DNA from: Porticoccaceae bacterium
GTDB taxonomy: Bacteria > Pseudomonadota > Gammaproteobacteria > Pseudomonadales > GM7GCV1
Direction: 5' to 3'
DNA length: 56,772 bases
Assembly: GCA_018662305.1 (NCBI GenBank)
Contig: JABJGI010000157.1
Coordinates: 1 to 56,772, forward strand
Each line of letters starts with the position of its first letter. The first letter of the stretch is position 1. Made by a program: the position numbers and the translations under genes. The notes beneath the pieces were generated by a model that had not been told where the DNA came from, ran no database searches, and was given only the letters and a program-made list of their open reading frames with translations. Positions 8,384 to 19,075 of this stretch are shown one piece after another.

Positions 8384-9418
8384 GTGAAAATTCTCTACGG
8401 AGTTCAGGCAACCGGAAACGGCCATATCAGCCGTGCTCGGCAAATGCAGCCCGAGCTTGCCAAACATGGCGTAGAGATGGATTTTCTGTTTTCTGGCAGG
8501 GAACGTAAGAAACTCTTCGATATGGAGCAGTTTGGCAATTTTGAGGTGCGTCGCGGCCTCACATTCTCCACCAAGTCGGGGAAGATTGATGTCGGCTCTA
8601 CCCTACTTCACGCCAATTTCGCCCAGTTGTCCCTAGATGTCCAAAAAATTGATCTATCCGGCTATGACCTGATTCTCTCTGATTACGAGCCTGTGGTGGC
8701 CTGGGCGGCCAAACTACAGGGGAAAGAAGTTATTGGGTTGGGCCATCAGTACGCATTTCGATATCCCATACCCCAAGTCCGCGGAACCTTAGTCGATCAA
8801 ATGTTGTTAGAAAATTTTGCCCCGGCTGAGAAGTTTTGTGGCTTGCACTATCACCATTTTGGCTACCCTATTCTGCCACCCATTATTCGCGAAATTCAGG
8901 CCTCAGGTGACAGCTCAACCGAGCCATTTGTGCTGGTTTACCTGCCTTTTGAGAGGCGTAGCGCTATCACCAAGGCTCTGAGAAGTATTCGAGATTTTCG
9001 CTTTGAAGTTTTTCACCCTGAATGCGAAAAGGCATATACCAAGGGGAACATCAGCTGGAACCCACCCAGCTCAAGTCGCTTTACCGAGAAGTTGGCGGAG
9101 AGCGAGCGGGTTTTATGCAATGCGGGTTTTATGCTGACCAGTGAAGTGATCTCCCTGAACAAGCCCTTGCTGGTTAAGCCTGTCGCTGCGCAACCGGAGC
9201 AGCAATCTAACGCGCTAGCTATTGACGAGCTGGGCCTTGGCAGAACCATGCAAGCATTGAACAAGAGAGCCATTCGAGAATGGCTGGAAGACTCCAGACC
9301 AGCTAAAAGAGTTGAGTTTGGTGCCGCCGGTCCGATGATTGCTGAATGGATTGCCAATGGATGTGAAGACTCGGTGAAAAAGCTTTCTAAACGTGTGTGG
9401 AAGGCCGCTCTTTCTTAA
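8384..9418 (+). CDS. MJ1255/VC2487-type glycosyltransferase, copy 1
   Basis: This 344-residue protein starts at a GTG codon. Its N-terminus, MKILYGVQATGNGHISR, carries the GxGH-R signature of GT-B-fold glycosyltransferases of the MJ1255/VC2487 family, related to MurG. The C-terminal half has the donor-binding-like segment NAGFMLTSEV followed by KPVAAQPEQQSNA. A conserved YHHFGYPILPPI motif is shared with its neighbour. No signal peptide is seen, so it is probably cytosolic or peripheral at the inner membrane. The donor and acceptor sugars are unknown. A clearly diverged paralogue follows 14 bp downstream, so the two are almost surely co-transcribed. Confidence 0.78.
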   Translation: MKILYGVQATGNGHISRARQMQPELAKHGVEMDFLFSGRERKKLFDMEQFGNFEVRRGLTFSTKSGKIDVGSTLLHANFAQLSLDVQKIDLSGYDLILSDYEPVVAWAAKLQGKEVIGLGHQYAFRYPIPQVRGTLVDQMLLENFAPAEKFCGLHYHHFGYPILPPIIREIQASGDSSTEPFVLVYLPFERRSAITKALRSIRDFRFEVFHPECEKAYTKGNISWNPPSSSRFTEKLAESERVLCNAGFMLTSEVISLNKPLLVKPVAAQPEQQSNALAIDELGLGRTMQALNKRAIREWLEDSRPAKRVEFGAAGPMIAEWIANGCEDSVKKLSKRVWKAALS

Positions 9419-9432
9419 ACCATACTTAGCTC

Positions 9433-10458
9433 ATGAATATTTATTTTGGCGTTCAAGCAACCGGCAACGGACATATTTCCAGATGTCGTGAGTTGGTTTC
9501 CAAGCTCGAGCAGCATGGCGCTAACGTCGATGTATTACTCTCAGGCCGCGGCCGTTATTGCGGCGAGATCATCCCGGAATTCGGTCGATACGATTACCGC
9601 GAGGGACTGACGCTTCATTCTGAGGATGGCAAGGTAAACTTTGCCAAGTCGGTCTACAAAAACAACTTCCACCGATATCGCCGAGATATTAAAGCGCTGG
9701 ATGTGAGCTCCTATGATCTTATTCTGACGGATTTTGAACCTCTATCAGCGCGGGCAGCAAGACGTGCCGGAAAACCGGTGATATCCATTTCCAATCAAAA
9801 CTCGTTGCTCTATCCAAAAATCGGTGACCGGCTAAAGGCTATTGATAAAACCTTTCTGAAAAAATTTATCCCAGCTGATCAATACATTGGTCTCTTTTAT
9901 CACCATTTTGGGCAGCCAGTGTTGCCACCCATTATGTATCTGGCCGAAAAAATTGATCGCCGTGCACCGGATGGCAGATTACTTGTTTATCTTCCATTTG
10001 AGCATCCAGTCTCTATTTCCAAAGCTTTACTGGGGCTCGATGCCAGCTTTGATATTTTTCACCCTTCCGTGCGATCACCTACGGTTCAGGACAACTGCAA
10101 CTGGTGGCCGATTTCCATGGATAAGTTTTCAGAGCGGTTCAGTCATTCGGAGAAAGTGATTTGCAACGCCGGGTTCGGCCTTACTAGTGAGGCACTGAAT
10201 GCAAATCTGGAATTGCTAGTCAAACCCGTGGCCCGACAACCGGAACAGCTTGCCAACGCCGCTGCACTCGAAAAGCAAAATCTTGCCGCTGTGGAATTGG
10301 GAGAATTGACCAATACTAGCGTAGAGAGATTTATTTCAGAAGGTGTGCCCGGGAAACCAGAAGTTCAGTATCCAGATGTAGCATCAGGAGTGGCTCGCGA
10401 ACTGGTAAATGAGGGCCGCATCGATTTAAACAAACTGAGTAAGGAGCTTTGGAGTTAA
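9433..10458 (+). CDS. MJ1255/VC2487-type glycosyltransferase, copy 2
   Basis: This 341-residue paralogue of the preceding gene shares its start (GVQATGNGHISR), the YHHFGQPVLPPI segment, the NAGFGLTSEAL donor-site segment and the KPVARQPEQLANA stretch. By eye the two are around 40% identical over the N-terminal half, so this is an old duplication or two recruited homologues rather than a recent copy. The sugar chemistry is unknown. A strong bidirectional terminator separates it from convergent sucD, which ends the two-gene operon here. Confidence 0.78.
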   Translation: MNIYFGVQATGNGHISRCRELVSKLEQHGANVDVLLSGRGRYCGEIIPEFGRYDYREGLTLHSEDGKVNFAKSVYKNNFHRYRRDIKALDVSSYDLILTDFEPLSARAARRAGKPVISISNQNSLLYPKIGDRLKAIDKTFLKKFIPADQYIGLFYHHFGQPVLPPIMYLAEKIDRRAPDGRLLVYLPFEHPVSISKALLGLDASFDIFHPSVRSPTVQDNCNWWPISMDKFSERFSHSEKVICNAGFGLTSEALNANLELLVKPVARQPEQLANAAALEKQNLAAVELGELTNTSVERFISEGVPGKPEVQYPDVASGVARELVNEGRIDLNKLSKELWS

Positions 10459-10492
10459 TACCTCGATGTTCCAATACTTAAAGCACAAAAAA

Positions 10493-10515
10493 GCCCCGCA
10501 TCTGCGGGGCTTTTT
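10493..10515. terminator. Bidirectional Rho-independent terminator
   Basis: GCCCCGCA-TC-TGCGGGGC is a perfect 8-bp stem with an A-run on the left and TTTTTATT on the right. It can terminate both the glycosyltransferase pair and the sdh-suc operon. Confidence 0.92.
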
Positions 10516-10545
10516 ATTGAACTAAATTGTTCAAGCAATCCAGCC

Positions 10546-11418
10546 TTACCAGCCGGTAGCCTCTTTCAAGGCCTTACCGATTTCAGCCAGACTGCGTACC
10601 GTAGTAACACCAGCGGCTTCCAGAGCAGCAAACTTCTCATCCGCCGTACCCTTACCACCAGAGATAATAGCGCCGGCATGACCCATACGCTTTCCTGGAG
10701 GTGCTGTTACACCGGCAATATAGGAAACAACTGGGATATCGATATTGTCTTTGATGTAGTCAGCTGCTTCTTCTTCCGCTGTTCCACCAATCTCACCGAT
10801 CATAACGATCGCCTCGGTGGCAGGGTCGTCCTTAAACAGACCGAGAATATCAATAAAGTTAGAACCCGGAATAGGATCACCACCAATACCTACACAAGTA
10901 GACTGACCAAAACCATAGTCTGTTGTCTGCTTAACCGCTTCGTAGGTCAAAGTACCTGAACGCGAAATCACGCCAACCTTTCCTGGCAAGTGAATCTGGC
11001 CCGGCATAATGCCGATTTTGCATTCACCCGGAGTAATTACACCTGGGCAGTTAGGGCCGATCAGACGCACACCTAGCTCATCACAACGAACTTTAGCGTC
11101 GAGCATATCAAGGGTGGGAATACCTTCGGTAATACAAACGATAAGCTTAATGCCGGCATTTGCGGCTTCCAGAATAGAGTCCTTACAGAAAGGTGCTGGA
11201 ACGTAAATAACGGTAGCATCGGCACCAGTGGCTTCTACTGCTTCAGAAACCGTATTAAATACCGGGCGATCTAAGTGAGTTTGCCCACCTTTGCCTGGAG
11301 TAACACCACCAACAAGGTTAGTACCATAGGCAATAGCCTGTTCGGAGTGGAATGTACCCTGCGAACCGGTAAAGCCCTGGCAGATTAGTTTTGTGTCTTT
11401 GTTAATTAAAATACTCAT
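10546..11418 (-). CDS. sucD: Succinyl-CoA synthetase alpha subunit
   Basis: SucD with SucC converts succinyl-CoA to succinate with nucleotide triphosphate formation in the TCA cycle. The 290-residue protein matches family length. It has the CoA-binding N-terminal segment FTGSQGTFH and the phosphohistidine loop [14 protein letters not shown] near residue 246. It is the last gene of the block sdhCDAB-sucAB-lpd-sucCD and lies 4 bp after sucC, followed by the bidirectional terminator. Confidence 0.98.
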   Translation of the reverse strand: MSILINKDTKLICQGFTGSQGTFHSEQAIAYGTNLVGGVTPGKGGQTHLDRPVFNTVSEAVEATGADATVIYVPAPFCKDSILEAANAGIKLIVCITEGIPTLDMLDAKVRCDELGVRLIGPNCPGVITPGECKIGIMPGQIHLPGKVGVISRSGTLTYEAVKQTTDYGFGQSTCVGIGGDPIPGSNFIDILGLFKDDPATEAIVMIGEIGGTAEEEAADYIKDNIDIPVVSYIAGVTAPPGKRMGHAGAIISGGKGTADEKFAALEAAGVTTVRSLAEIGKALKEATGW

Positions 11419-11422
11419 TTTC

Positions 11423-12586
11423 TTATTGTCCTGCTGCCGCTGCTACTACCATTTCTGCCCCTTCGGCTAGCGAAGCAGGCGCCTGAATATTCAGGCCACT
11501 ATTTGCCAAAATTGCTGAACCCTCAGCGGCGTTTGTACCTTCCAAACGCACTACCACGGGCACTTCAACTCCCACCTCTTCAACAGCTCCGATAATGCCT
11601 TCTGCGATCATGTCGCAGCGAACAATACCGCCGAAGATATTAACGAATACCGCTTTTACGTTTTCGTCGGAGAGAATGATTTTGAATGCTTCCGCTACGC
11701 GTTCTTTGTTGGCACCACCACCCACGTCGAGGAAATTGGCTGGCGAGCCGCCGTGCAAATTAACAATATCCATGGTTCCCATGGCTAGGCCCGCGCCATT
11801 CACCATGCAACCAATATTGCCGTCGAGAGCAACATAGTTGAGATCCCATTGAGCCGCATGCGCCTCACGTGGATCAGTTTGAGAAGGATCATCCATCTCG
11901 TGAATTGCCTGCTGACGGTAGATCGCATTGCTATCCACAACTACTTTGGCATCGAGACAATGAACGTCATCAGAATCAGTGATAACCAAAGGATTTACTT
12001 CGATTAGAGCAATGTCCTTGTCATGCAGCATCTTGGAGAGACCCAGGAATATCTGGGTAAACTGTTTTACCTGCTTGCCTTCAAGACCCAGCTTGAACGC
12101 CAGCTCTCGGCCCTGGTATGGCTGTGCGCCAACCAAAGGATCAATCTCTGCTTTCAGAATCTTCTCTGGTGTTTCATGAGCAACTTTCTCGATCTCTACA
12201 CCACCTTCGGTAGAGGCCATAAAAACAACCCGACGAGTTCCACGATCAACGACAGCGCCTAGATAGAGCTCGTCTTTAATGTCGGTGCAGGGCTCAACCA
12301 AGATACGGCTAACAGGCTGACCGCTGGCGTCTGTCTGATAGGTAACCAGGCGGTTACCAAGCCACTTGGTGGTGAACTCAATTACTTCTTCAGCGGTATC
12401 GACCAACTTTACGCCGCCAGCCTTACCGCGGCCTCCTGCGTGAACCTGGGCTTTAACAACGGCTTTGCCGCCGATTTCTTTAAATGCTGCTTTTGCCTCG
12501 TGGACGTTTGCCGCAGCAAACCCCTTTGATACGGGAAGACCGTACTCAGCAAAAAGCTGCTTGGCCTGATACTCGTGGAGATTCAT
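11423..12586 (-). CDS. sucC: Succinyl-CoA synthetase beta subunit (ADP-forming)
   Basis: SucC is the nucleotide-binding subunit of succinyl-CoA synthetase. The 387-residue protein starts with the conserved [12 protein letters not shown] and has the ATP-grasp domain with [16 protein letters not shown] around residues 46-60. The ligase-CoA-type C-terminal domain contains [13 protein letters not shown]. Length equals the usual 388. It sits between lpd and sucD; the 75-bp gap to lpd carries two perfect 14-bp tandem repeats. Confidence 0.98.
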   Translation of the reverse strand: MNLHEYQAKQLFAEYGLPVSKGFAAANVHEAKAAFKEIGGKAVVKAQVHAGGRGKAGGVKLVDTAEEVIEFTTKWLGNRLVTYQTDASGQPVSRILVEPCTDIKDELYLGAVVDRGTRRVVFMASTEGGVEIEKVAHETPEKILKAEIDPLVGAQPYQGRELAFKLGLEGKQVKQFTQIFLGLSKMLHDKDIALIEVNPLVITDSDDVHCLDAKVVVDSNAIYRQQAIHEMDDPSQTDPREAHAAQWDLNYVALDGNIGCMVNGAGLAMGTMDIVNLHGGSPANFLDVGGGANKERVAEAFKIILSDENVKAVFVNIFGGIVRCDMIAEGIIGAVEEVGVEVPVVVRLEGTNAAEGSAILANSGLNIQAPASLAEGAEMVVAAAAGQ

Positions 12587-12620
12587 TATTTATCGCTCAA
12601 TGATTTTAGTTAATGTGAAA

Positions 12621-12648
12621 TTTCTTTGGTTAATTTTCTTTGGTTAAT
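12621..12648. repeat. Two perfect 14-bp tandem repeats between lpd and sucC
   Basis: TTTCTTTGGTTAAT occurs twice in direct succession, starting 14 bp after the lpd stop on the minus strand. A further TTAGTTAAT-like fragment lies nearby. Confidence 0.85.
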
Positions 12649-12661
12649 TAAAGTCGAAAAA

Positions 12662-14132
<1,471 letters not shown>

Positions 14133-14136
14133 ACCT

Positions 14137-15342
14137 TTATAGATTTAGCAGAATTCTTGTTGGATCCTCGATAACCTCTTTCACGGCTATAAGGAATTGC
14201 ACAGCTTCTTTACCATCGATAAGTCTGTGATCGTATGACAAGGCCAAATACATCATGGGCCGAATCACAACCTCTCCGTTAATGGCAACAGGGCGATCCT
14301 GAATGGTGTGCATACCCAGAATTGCCGTTTGTGGTGGGTTTAATATGGGGGTTGAAAGCAAACTTCCAAATACCCCTCCATTAGAAATAGTAAAAGTGCC
14401 ACCTGTCATATCTTCAATGGAGAGCTTGCCATCCATCGCCTTGGTGCCAAATTCACGAATTTTTGCTTCAGTATCCGCAAGGCTCATGGCATCCGCTTCG
14501 CGCAAAATCGGTACGACTAACCCTCTGTCCGAAGACACTGCAACTCCGATGTCCTGATAGCCGTGATAAACAATATCTGAACCGTCGATAGAAGCGTTCA
14601 CGGCCGGGAATTTCTTTAGCGCTTCCACACAGGCTCGAACAAAGAAGGACATAAAGCCCAGACGAATTTCGTGACGTGCTTCAAAGGCATCACGATATTG
14701 AGCTCTCATACGCTTCAGTTCAGTCATATCGACTTCATTGAAGGTCGTAAGCATGGCCGTGGTTTGCGTAGCTTCCAATAGTCTCTCAGCGACTCGAGCT
14801 CGCAATCGAGACATGGGGACGCGTTTCTCTTCTCTTGCGCCAGGAGATGCAGGAGCTGGGCTAGATCCACCAGAGTTTTTAAGATTGTCCAAATGATTGA
14901 CAACATCTGTTTTGGTGATGCGTCCTGATTTGCCGCTACCCGCTATTCCATCGCTTGTTAAATCATTCTCTTCAAGTAGGCGCTTTGCTGCTGGGTTGAC
15001 GCTAGGTGCATTTGTGCCCGCTGAAGGTGCGGCTTGAGGAGCAGGTGCGGCTTCGTCGACTTCTTCGACTGACTCGGAAGCCACAGCTTCAACCTCAGCC
15101 ACTGCACCGGCCTCAAAGGCACCAATCACTTCATTGCTTTCAACGACGTCGCCACTCGCCTTGATAATTGAGGTCAGCACCCCATCCGCAGGGGCTACCA
15201 CTTCGATAACTACTTTATCGGTTTCAATATCCACCAGAGGCATGTCACGTTTTACCGATCCACCTTCGGCAACATGCCACTCGGCTATGGTTCCATCCTG
15301 AACCGATTCTGGGAAAGCTGGTGCTTTAATATCCGTTGTCAT
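14137..15342 (-). CDS. sucB: 2-oxoglutarate dehydrogenase E2, dihydrolipoyl succinyltransferase
   Basis: SucB forms the core of 2-oxoglutarate dehydrogenase and transfers succinyl groups to CoA. The 401-residue protein has one N-terminal lipoyl domain with the lipoylated lysine in [10 protein letters not shown] (about residue 43), then an Ala/Glu/Pro-rich linker. The peripheral-subunit-binding domain ([12 protein letters not shown]...GRITKTDV) follows, then the catalytic domain ending with [13 protein letters not shown], which carries the active-site His and Asp. The length is typical. It lies between sucA and lpd. Confidence 0.98.
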   Translation of the reverse strand: MTTDIKAPAFPESVQDGTIAEWHVAEGGSVKRDMPLVDIETDKVVIEVVAPADGVLTSIIKASGDVVESNEVIGAFEAGAVAEVEAVASESVEEVDEAAPAPQAAPSAGTNAPSVNPAAKRLLEENDLTSDGIAGSGKSGRITKTDVVNHLDNLKNSGGSSPAPASPGAREEKRVPMSRLRARVAERLLEATQTTAMLTTFNEVDMTELKRMRAQYRDAFEARHEIRLGFMSFFVRACVEALKKFPAVNASIDGSDIVYHGYQDIGVAVSSDRGLVVPILREADAMSLADTEAKIREFGTKAMDGKLSIEDMTGGTFTISNGGVFGSLLSTPILNPPQTAILGMHTIQDRPVAINGEVVIRPMMYLALSYDHRLIDGKEAVQFLIAVKEVIEDPTRILLNL

Positions 15343-15386
15343 GCCAATATCTCTCTAATAAAGGTGCCTTTAGCTAGTAATTTCCT

Positions 15387-15440
15387 GGCTAAAGGCTTTT
15401 TAGCTAAGAGCTTGCTCAATTAGCTAAGGGCTTCTTCAAC
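15387..15440. repeat. Degenerate ~20-bp tandem repeat straddling the sucA stop
   Basis: Two 20-bp units, TAGCTAAGAGCTTGCTCAAT and TAGCTAAGGGCTTCTTCAAC, match at 16 of 20 positions, with a partial third unit (GGCTAAAGGCTTTT) on the sucB side. The second unit encodes the last residues of SucA, and the sucA stop lies at the junction of the two units. Confidence 0.75.
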
Positions 15441-18260
15441 TAGCGACGTCTGCTCCTGCAGGTGCCGCGACATATAACCTACAGCCGGTGCCGCAGAGGG
15501 CGTCCGACCAACAAACTCTAAATATTTTCCAGGTATTACCTGCTCCAAAACGTGCCTCATGTGATGCTGGCTACAATACCAAGCGCCTTGGTTTTGGGGT
15601 TCTTCCTGACACCAGACCACTCGCTCAACATCGGCATAGGGAGCCAGCTTTTCGATTAGAAGCTCTTCTGGAAAGGGATAGAGTTGCTCAATTCGAATCA
15701 GAGCAACATCATCAATAGACTTTTCTTCGCGTGCTTCCAGCAGATGGTAGTAGATTTTACCAGAGCACAGCACAACTTTTCGGGCTTTTTCCGGAGAAAC
15801 TTCATGTTCTCCGATTACATTTTGGAAAGCGCCATCTGCGAGCTCTTCTAGACTCGAAGTAGCCAGCGGATGGCGAAGTATCCACTTTGGACTCATAACC
15901 ACCAGAGGTCGGCGCATGGGGCGTATAGCTTGACGTCGAAGCAGATGGAATATTTGAGCAGGCGTAGTAGGTAAGCACACCTGAATATTGTGATCAGCAC
16001 ACTGCTGAAGGAATCTCTCAAGGCGGGCTGAGGAGTGCTCTGCACCCTGTCCTTCATAGCCATGCGGTAGCAAGAGCGTCAATCCACAGAGGCGCTGCCA
16101 TTTGTGTTCACCACTAGTAATAAACTGGTCAATTACCATCTGCGCACCATTAGCAAAATCGCCAAATTGCGCTTCCCAGATAACCAGAGAATTAGGTGTG
16201 GTTGCGGCATAGCCGTATTCGAAGGCCAACACCCCTTCTTCAGATAGCAAAGAATCGAAAATTTCGATGGGGCGCTGCTCGCTGCTCAGGTTTTCTAGGG
16301 CTACATAGGGCTCGCCACTCTGCTGATCAAATACCGCGGCGTGTCGATGAGAAAAAGTGCCTCGACGACAATCCTGTCCTGAAATCCTAATACGGGTTCC
16401 AGATTCTGCCAGGGAAGCATAGGCCAATAGTTCAGCCATACCCCAGTTCAGTGGTATCTCCCCAGAGGCCATCTTGCGACGGTCGTCATAGAGCTTGGAT
16501 ACTTGCCTTTGAACATTAAGTTCAGATGGTAACCCACTGACTTTACTTGATAAATCCTTTAAAGACTCTAGATCCATTCCGGTATTTGCCGGAACATCCC
16601 AGTCGTGGCCGATATAGGGTGTCCAATCGACAAAAAGAGACATATTTGGCTCGCTCACCATATTGGGAGCAACGGTTTCTCCTTCATCCAACCTACGGCG
16701 GAACTCAGACATCATGGCGTCGCTTTCAGCTGAGGAAAGCACCCCCTCTTTCGCCAGCCGCTCTGCATAGAGGGTGCAGGTGGTCGGATGACTGCGAACT
16801 TGCTTGTACATCAAGGGCTGTGTCGCCGCTGGCTCGTCGGTCTCGTTGTGGCCGCGGCGTCGATAGCAAACCAAATCAATGACCACGTCTTTGTGATACT
16901 GATAGCGATAGCGCATCGCCAGTTCGGCCACAAAAGCAACGGCTTCGGGATCATCACCATTCACATGGAAAACCGGTGCCTGAACCATTTTTGCTACGTC
17001 AGTACAGTACTCTGTAGAACGAGCATCTTCCTGATTGGCTGTGGTGAAACCTACCTGGTTATTGATAATTACATGAATACTACCGCCGGTTCCGTATGCC
17101 CGTGTTTGGGACATCTGGAATGTCTCCATAACCACGCCCTGCCCGGCGAAAGCCGCATCACCATGCATGATAATGGGAACAACGGTATTTCCTTCTGGAT
17201 CTCCCCGACGATCCTGGCGTGCTCTCACACTGCCCTCTACAACGGGTGAGACAATCTCCAGGTGTGAGGGGTTAAAGGCCATAGCAAGGTGAACCTCACC
17301 GCCTTCAGTGACCACATTGGAAGAGAAACCCAAATGGTATTTCACATCGCCTGAAGTATTGATGACCCGCTTGCCTTCGAACTCTTCGAACAACTCTGCG
17401 GGATTTTTACCTAGAATATTGACCAGAACATTGAGACGCCCGCGGTGAGCCATGCCCATCACGATTTCTTTAGCGCCAGCCTTACCGGCATCCTGTACAA
17501 GAGTATCGAGAAGCGGGATCAAACTTTCTCCCCCTTCTATGCCAAATCGTTTTACCCCTGGATATTTGCTATCGAGGTGTTTTTCAAGCCCTTCAGCAGC
17601 GGTTAACCGCTCCATTAATTCAATTTTTCGCTCTGCACTATAGGCCGGGCGACCTCGATCTTGCTCAACCTGCTGCTGCAACCACCTTTTCTCCTCGAGA
17701 TCAGTGATATGCATGGTCTCAACTGCAATTTTTCCAGCGTAGGTAGACTCAAGAGCTTCGAGGATATTCCTAAGGGATGTCGTATTGTTTTCAAAACCAA
17801 AGTGCGTCATGCCCGCTCGGAACTGTGTATCCATATCAGCTTGAGAGAGGTCGTAATGAGAAAGCGAGAGCACTCTGGAATGGCGTCGCTGCATCTGCCC
17901 TAATGGATCCAAATCAGCTTTGGTGTGACCTCTGTGACGGTAACCAGCGATTAGCTCAATAACGCTAACCTGCTTGCGCTCGTGCTCAAGCGCGGTACCG
18001 TCTACGCTGGCGCGTACAGATTCACTTGATGGTTTATTGCGGGCCTGATCACGAAAGTAAGTAATGATGTTTTCGTGAGAAATATCGTTACTACCCAGCT
18101 CTCCACCCTTAGGCAGAGAGTCGAAATAATCTTTCCAAACTTCGGGAATCCCTTCTTCATCGAGAATATAACGCTCGAACAACATCTCCACATAGGCAGC
18201 GTTTGCGCCGGATATATGGGAGCTATCCCACCAAGACTGCATGTCAGATTTACTCTGCAT
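15420..18260 (-). CDS. sucA: 2-oxoglutarate dehydrogenase E1
   Basis: SucA decarboxylates 2-oxoglutarate with thiamine diphosphate and passes the succinyl group to SucB. Recognisable segments are WWDSSHISGANAAY at the N-terminus (binds E2/E3), MAHRGRLNVL, GDAAFAGQGVVMET and NNQVGFTT of the cofactor domain. The ORF track begins 10 codons earlier at a TTG with no ribosome site; I chose the internal ATG (MQSKSDMQSW), which follows GGAAGGGAAT, giving 946 residues against 933 in E. coli. It follows sdhB after 95 bp. Its stop codon lies in a tandem repeat. Confidence 0.97.
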   Translation of the reverse strand: MQSKSDMQSWWDSSHISGANAAYVEMLFERYILDEEGIPEVWKDYFDSLPKGGELGSNDISHENIITYFRDQARNKPSSESVRASVDGTALEHERKQVSVIELIAGYRHRGHTKADLDPLGQMQRRHSRVLSLSHYDLSQADMDTQFRAGMTHFGFENNTTSLRNILEALESTYAGKIAVETMHITDLEEKRWLQQQVEQDRGRPAYSAERKIELMERLTAAEGLEKHLDSKYPGVKRFGIEGGESLIPLLDTLVQDAGKAGAKEIVMGMAHRGRLNVLVNILGKNPAELFEEFEGKRVINTSGDVKYHLGFSSNVVTEGGEVHLAMAFNPSHLEIVSPVVEGSVRARQDRRGDPEGNTVVPIIMHGDAAFAGQGVVMETFQMSQTRAYGTGGSIHVIINNQVGFTTANQEDARSTEYCTDVAKMVQAPVFHVNGDDPEAVAFVAELAMRYRYQYHKDVVIDLVCYRRRGHNETDEPAATQPLMYKQVRSHPTTCTLYAERLAKEGVLSSAESDAMMSEFRRRLDEGETVAPNMVSEPNMSLFVDWTPYIGHDWDVPANTGMDLESLKDLSSKVSGLPSELNVQRQVSKLYDDRRKMASGEIPLNWGMAELLAYASLAESGTRIRISGQDCRRGTFSHRHAAVFDQQSGEPYVALENLSSEQRPIEIFDSLLSEEGVLAFEYGYAATTPNSLVIWEAQFGDFANGAQMVIDQFITSGEHKWQRLCGLTLLLPHGYEGQGAEHSSARLERFLQQCADHNIQVCLPTTPAQIFHLLRRQAIRPMRRPLVVMSPKWILRHPLATSSLEELADGAFQNVIGEHEVSPEKARKVVLCSGKIYYHLLEAREEKSIDDVALIRIEQLYPFPEELLIEKLAPYADVERVVWCQEEPQNQGAWYCSQHHMRHVLEQVIPGKYLEFVGRTPSAAPAVGYMSRHLQEQTSLVEEALS

Positions 18261-18355
18261 ATTCCCTTCCACGGGCTGGTGTTCAGACAATGAATCTAAA
18301 TGCCATCCTGACCGAAAATTGATTGGGCCAGGAAGGCAACTCTATCTCTATTTAG

Positions 18356-19060
18356 CTAGATACCGCGCTGAAGAAGCAAGTTACGAATGTGACCAATAGC
18401 GCGCGTTGGATTTAGCCCCTTCGGACAAACTGCCACACAATTCTGAATACCGTGGCAGCGGAATACACTAAAAGGATCTTCTAAATCAGCTAAACGCTCT
18501 TCTGTTGCTGTATCCCTACTATCGGCAATAAAACGATATGCCTGTAGCAGGCCAGCGGGTCCGATAAATTTATCCGGATTCCACCAGAACGAAGGGCAGC
18601 TAGTAGAACAACATGCGCAGAGGATGCATTCATAGAGACCGTCCAGCTTTGAACGCTCTTCCGGAGACTGAAGTCTTTCAATAGCAGGAGCAGGCGTTTC
18701 ATTGATCAGATAAGGCTTGATTCGTTCGTATTGGGCGTAAAACTGGCTCATATCAACTACCAGATCGCGAATCACTGGTAACCCCGGCAGGGGGCGAATA
18801 ACAAGCTTGCCGCCCTTTTCCACTTGGCTAATAGGGGTAATACAAGCCAGTCCATTTCTGCCGCCCATATTTAGGCCATCAGATCCGCAAACACCTTCTC
18901 GACAGGAACGGCGATAGGAGAGCGTTGGATCCTGAGCTTTGAGCAATTCGAGTGCATCCAAGACCATGAGGTCTTTACCACCAGTATCGAGCTCGTAATC
19001 CTGCATATAGGGTTCCGAGTCGGCTTCGGGGTTATATCGATAAATACTAACTGTTAACAA
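18356..19060 (-). CDS. sdhB: Succinate dehydrogenase iron-sulfur subunit
   Basis: SdhB carries electrons from SdhA flavin to the membrane quinone site. The 234-residue protein has the [2Fe-2S] ligands Cys53, Cys58, Asp61 and Cys73 in CREGVCGSD...AC, with Asp in the third position as in E. coli. The [4Fe-4S] motif is CILCACCSTSCP and the [3Fe-4S] motif is CHGIQNCVAVCPKGLNP. The conserved SFWWN quinone-site segment is present. It lies 15 bp after sdhA. Confidence 0.98.
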   Translation of the reverse strand: MLTVSIYRYNPEADSEPYMQDYELDTGGKDLMVLDALELLKAQDPTLSYRRSCREGVCGSDGLNMGGRNGLACITPISQVEKGGKLVIRPLPGLPVIRDLVVDMSQFYAQYERIKPYLINETPAPAIERLQSPEERSKLDGLYECILCACCSTSCPSFWWNPDKFIGPAGLLQAYRFIADSRDTATEERLADLEDPFSVFRCHGIQNCVAVCPKGLNPTRAIGHIRNLLLQRGI

Positions 19061-19075
19061 GATATCGGCCTCCGA

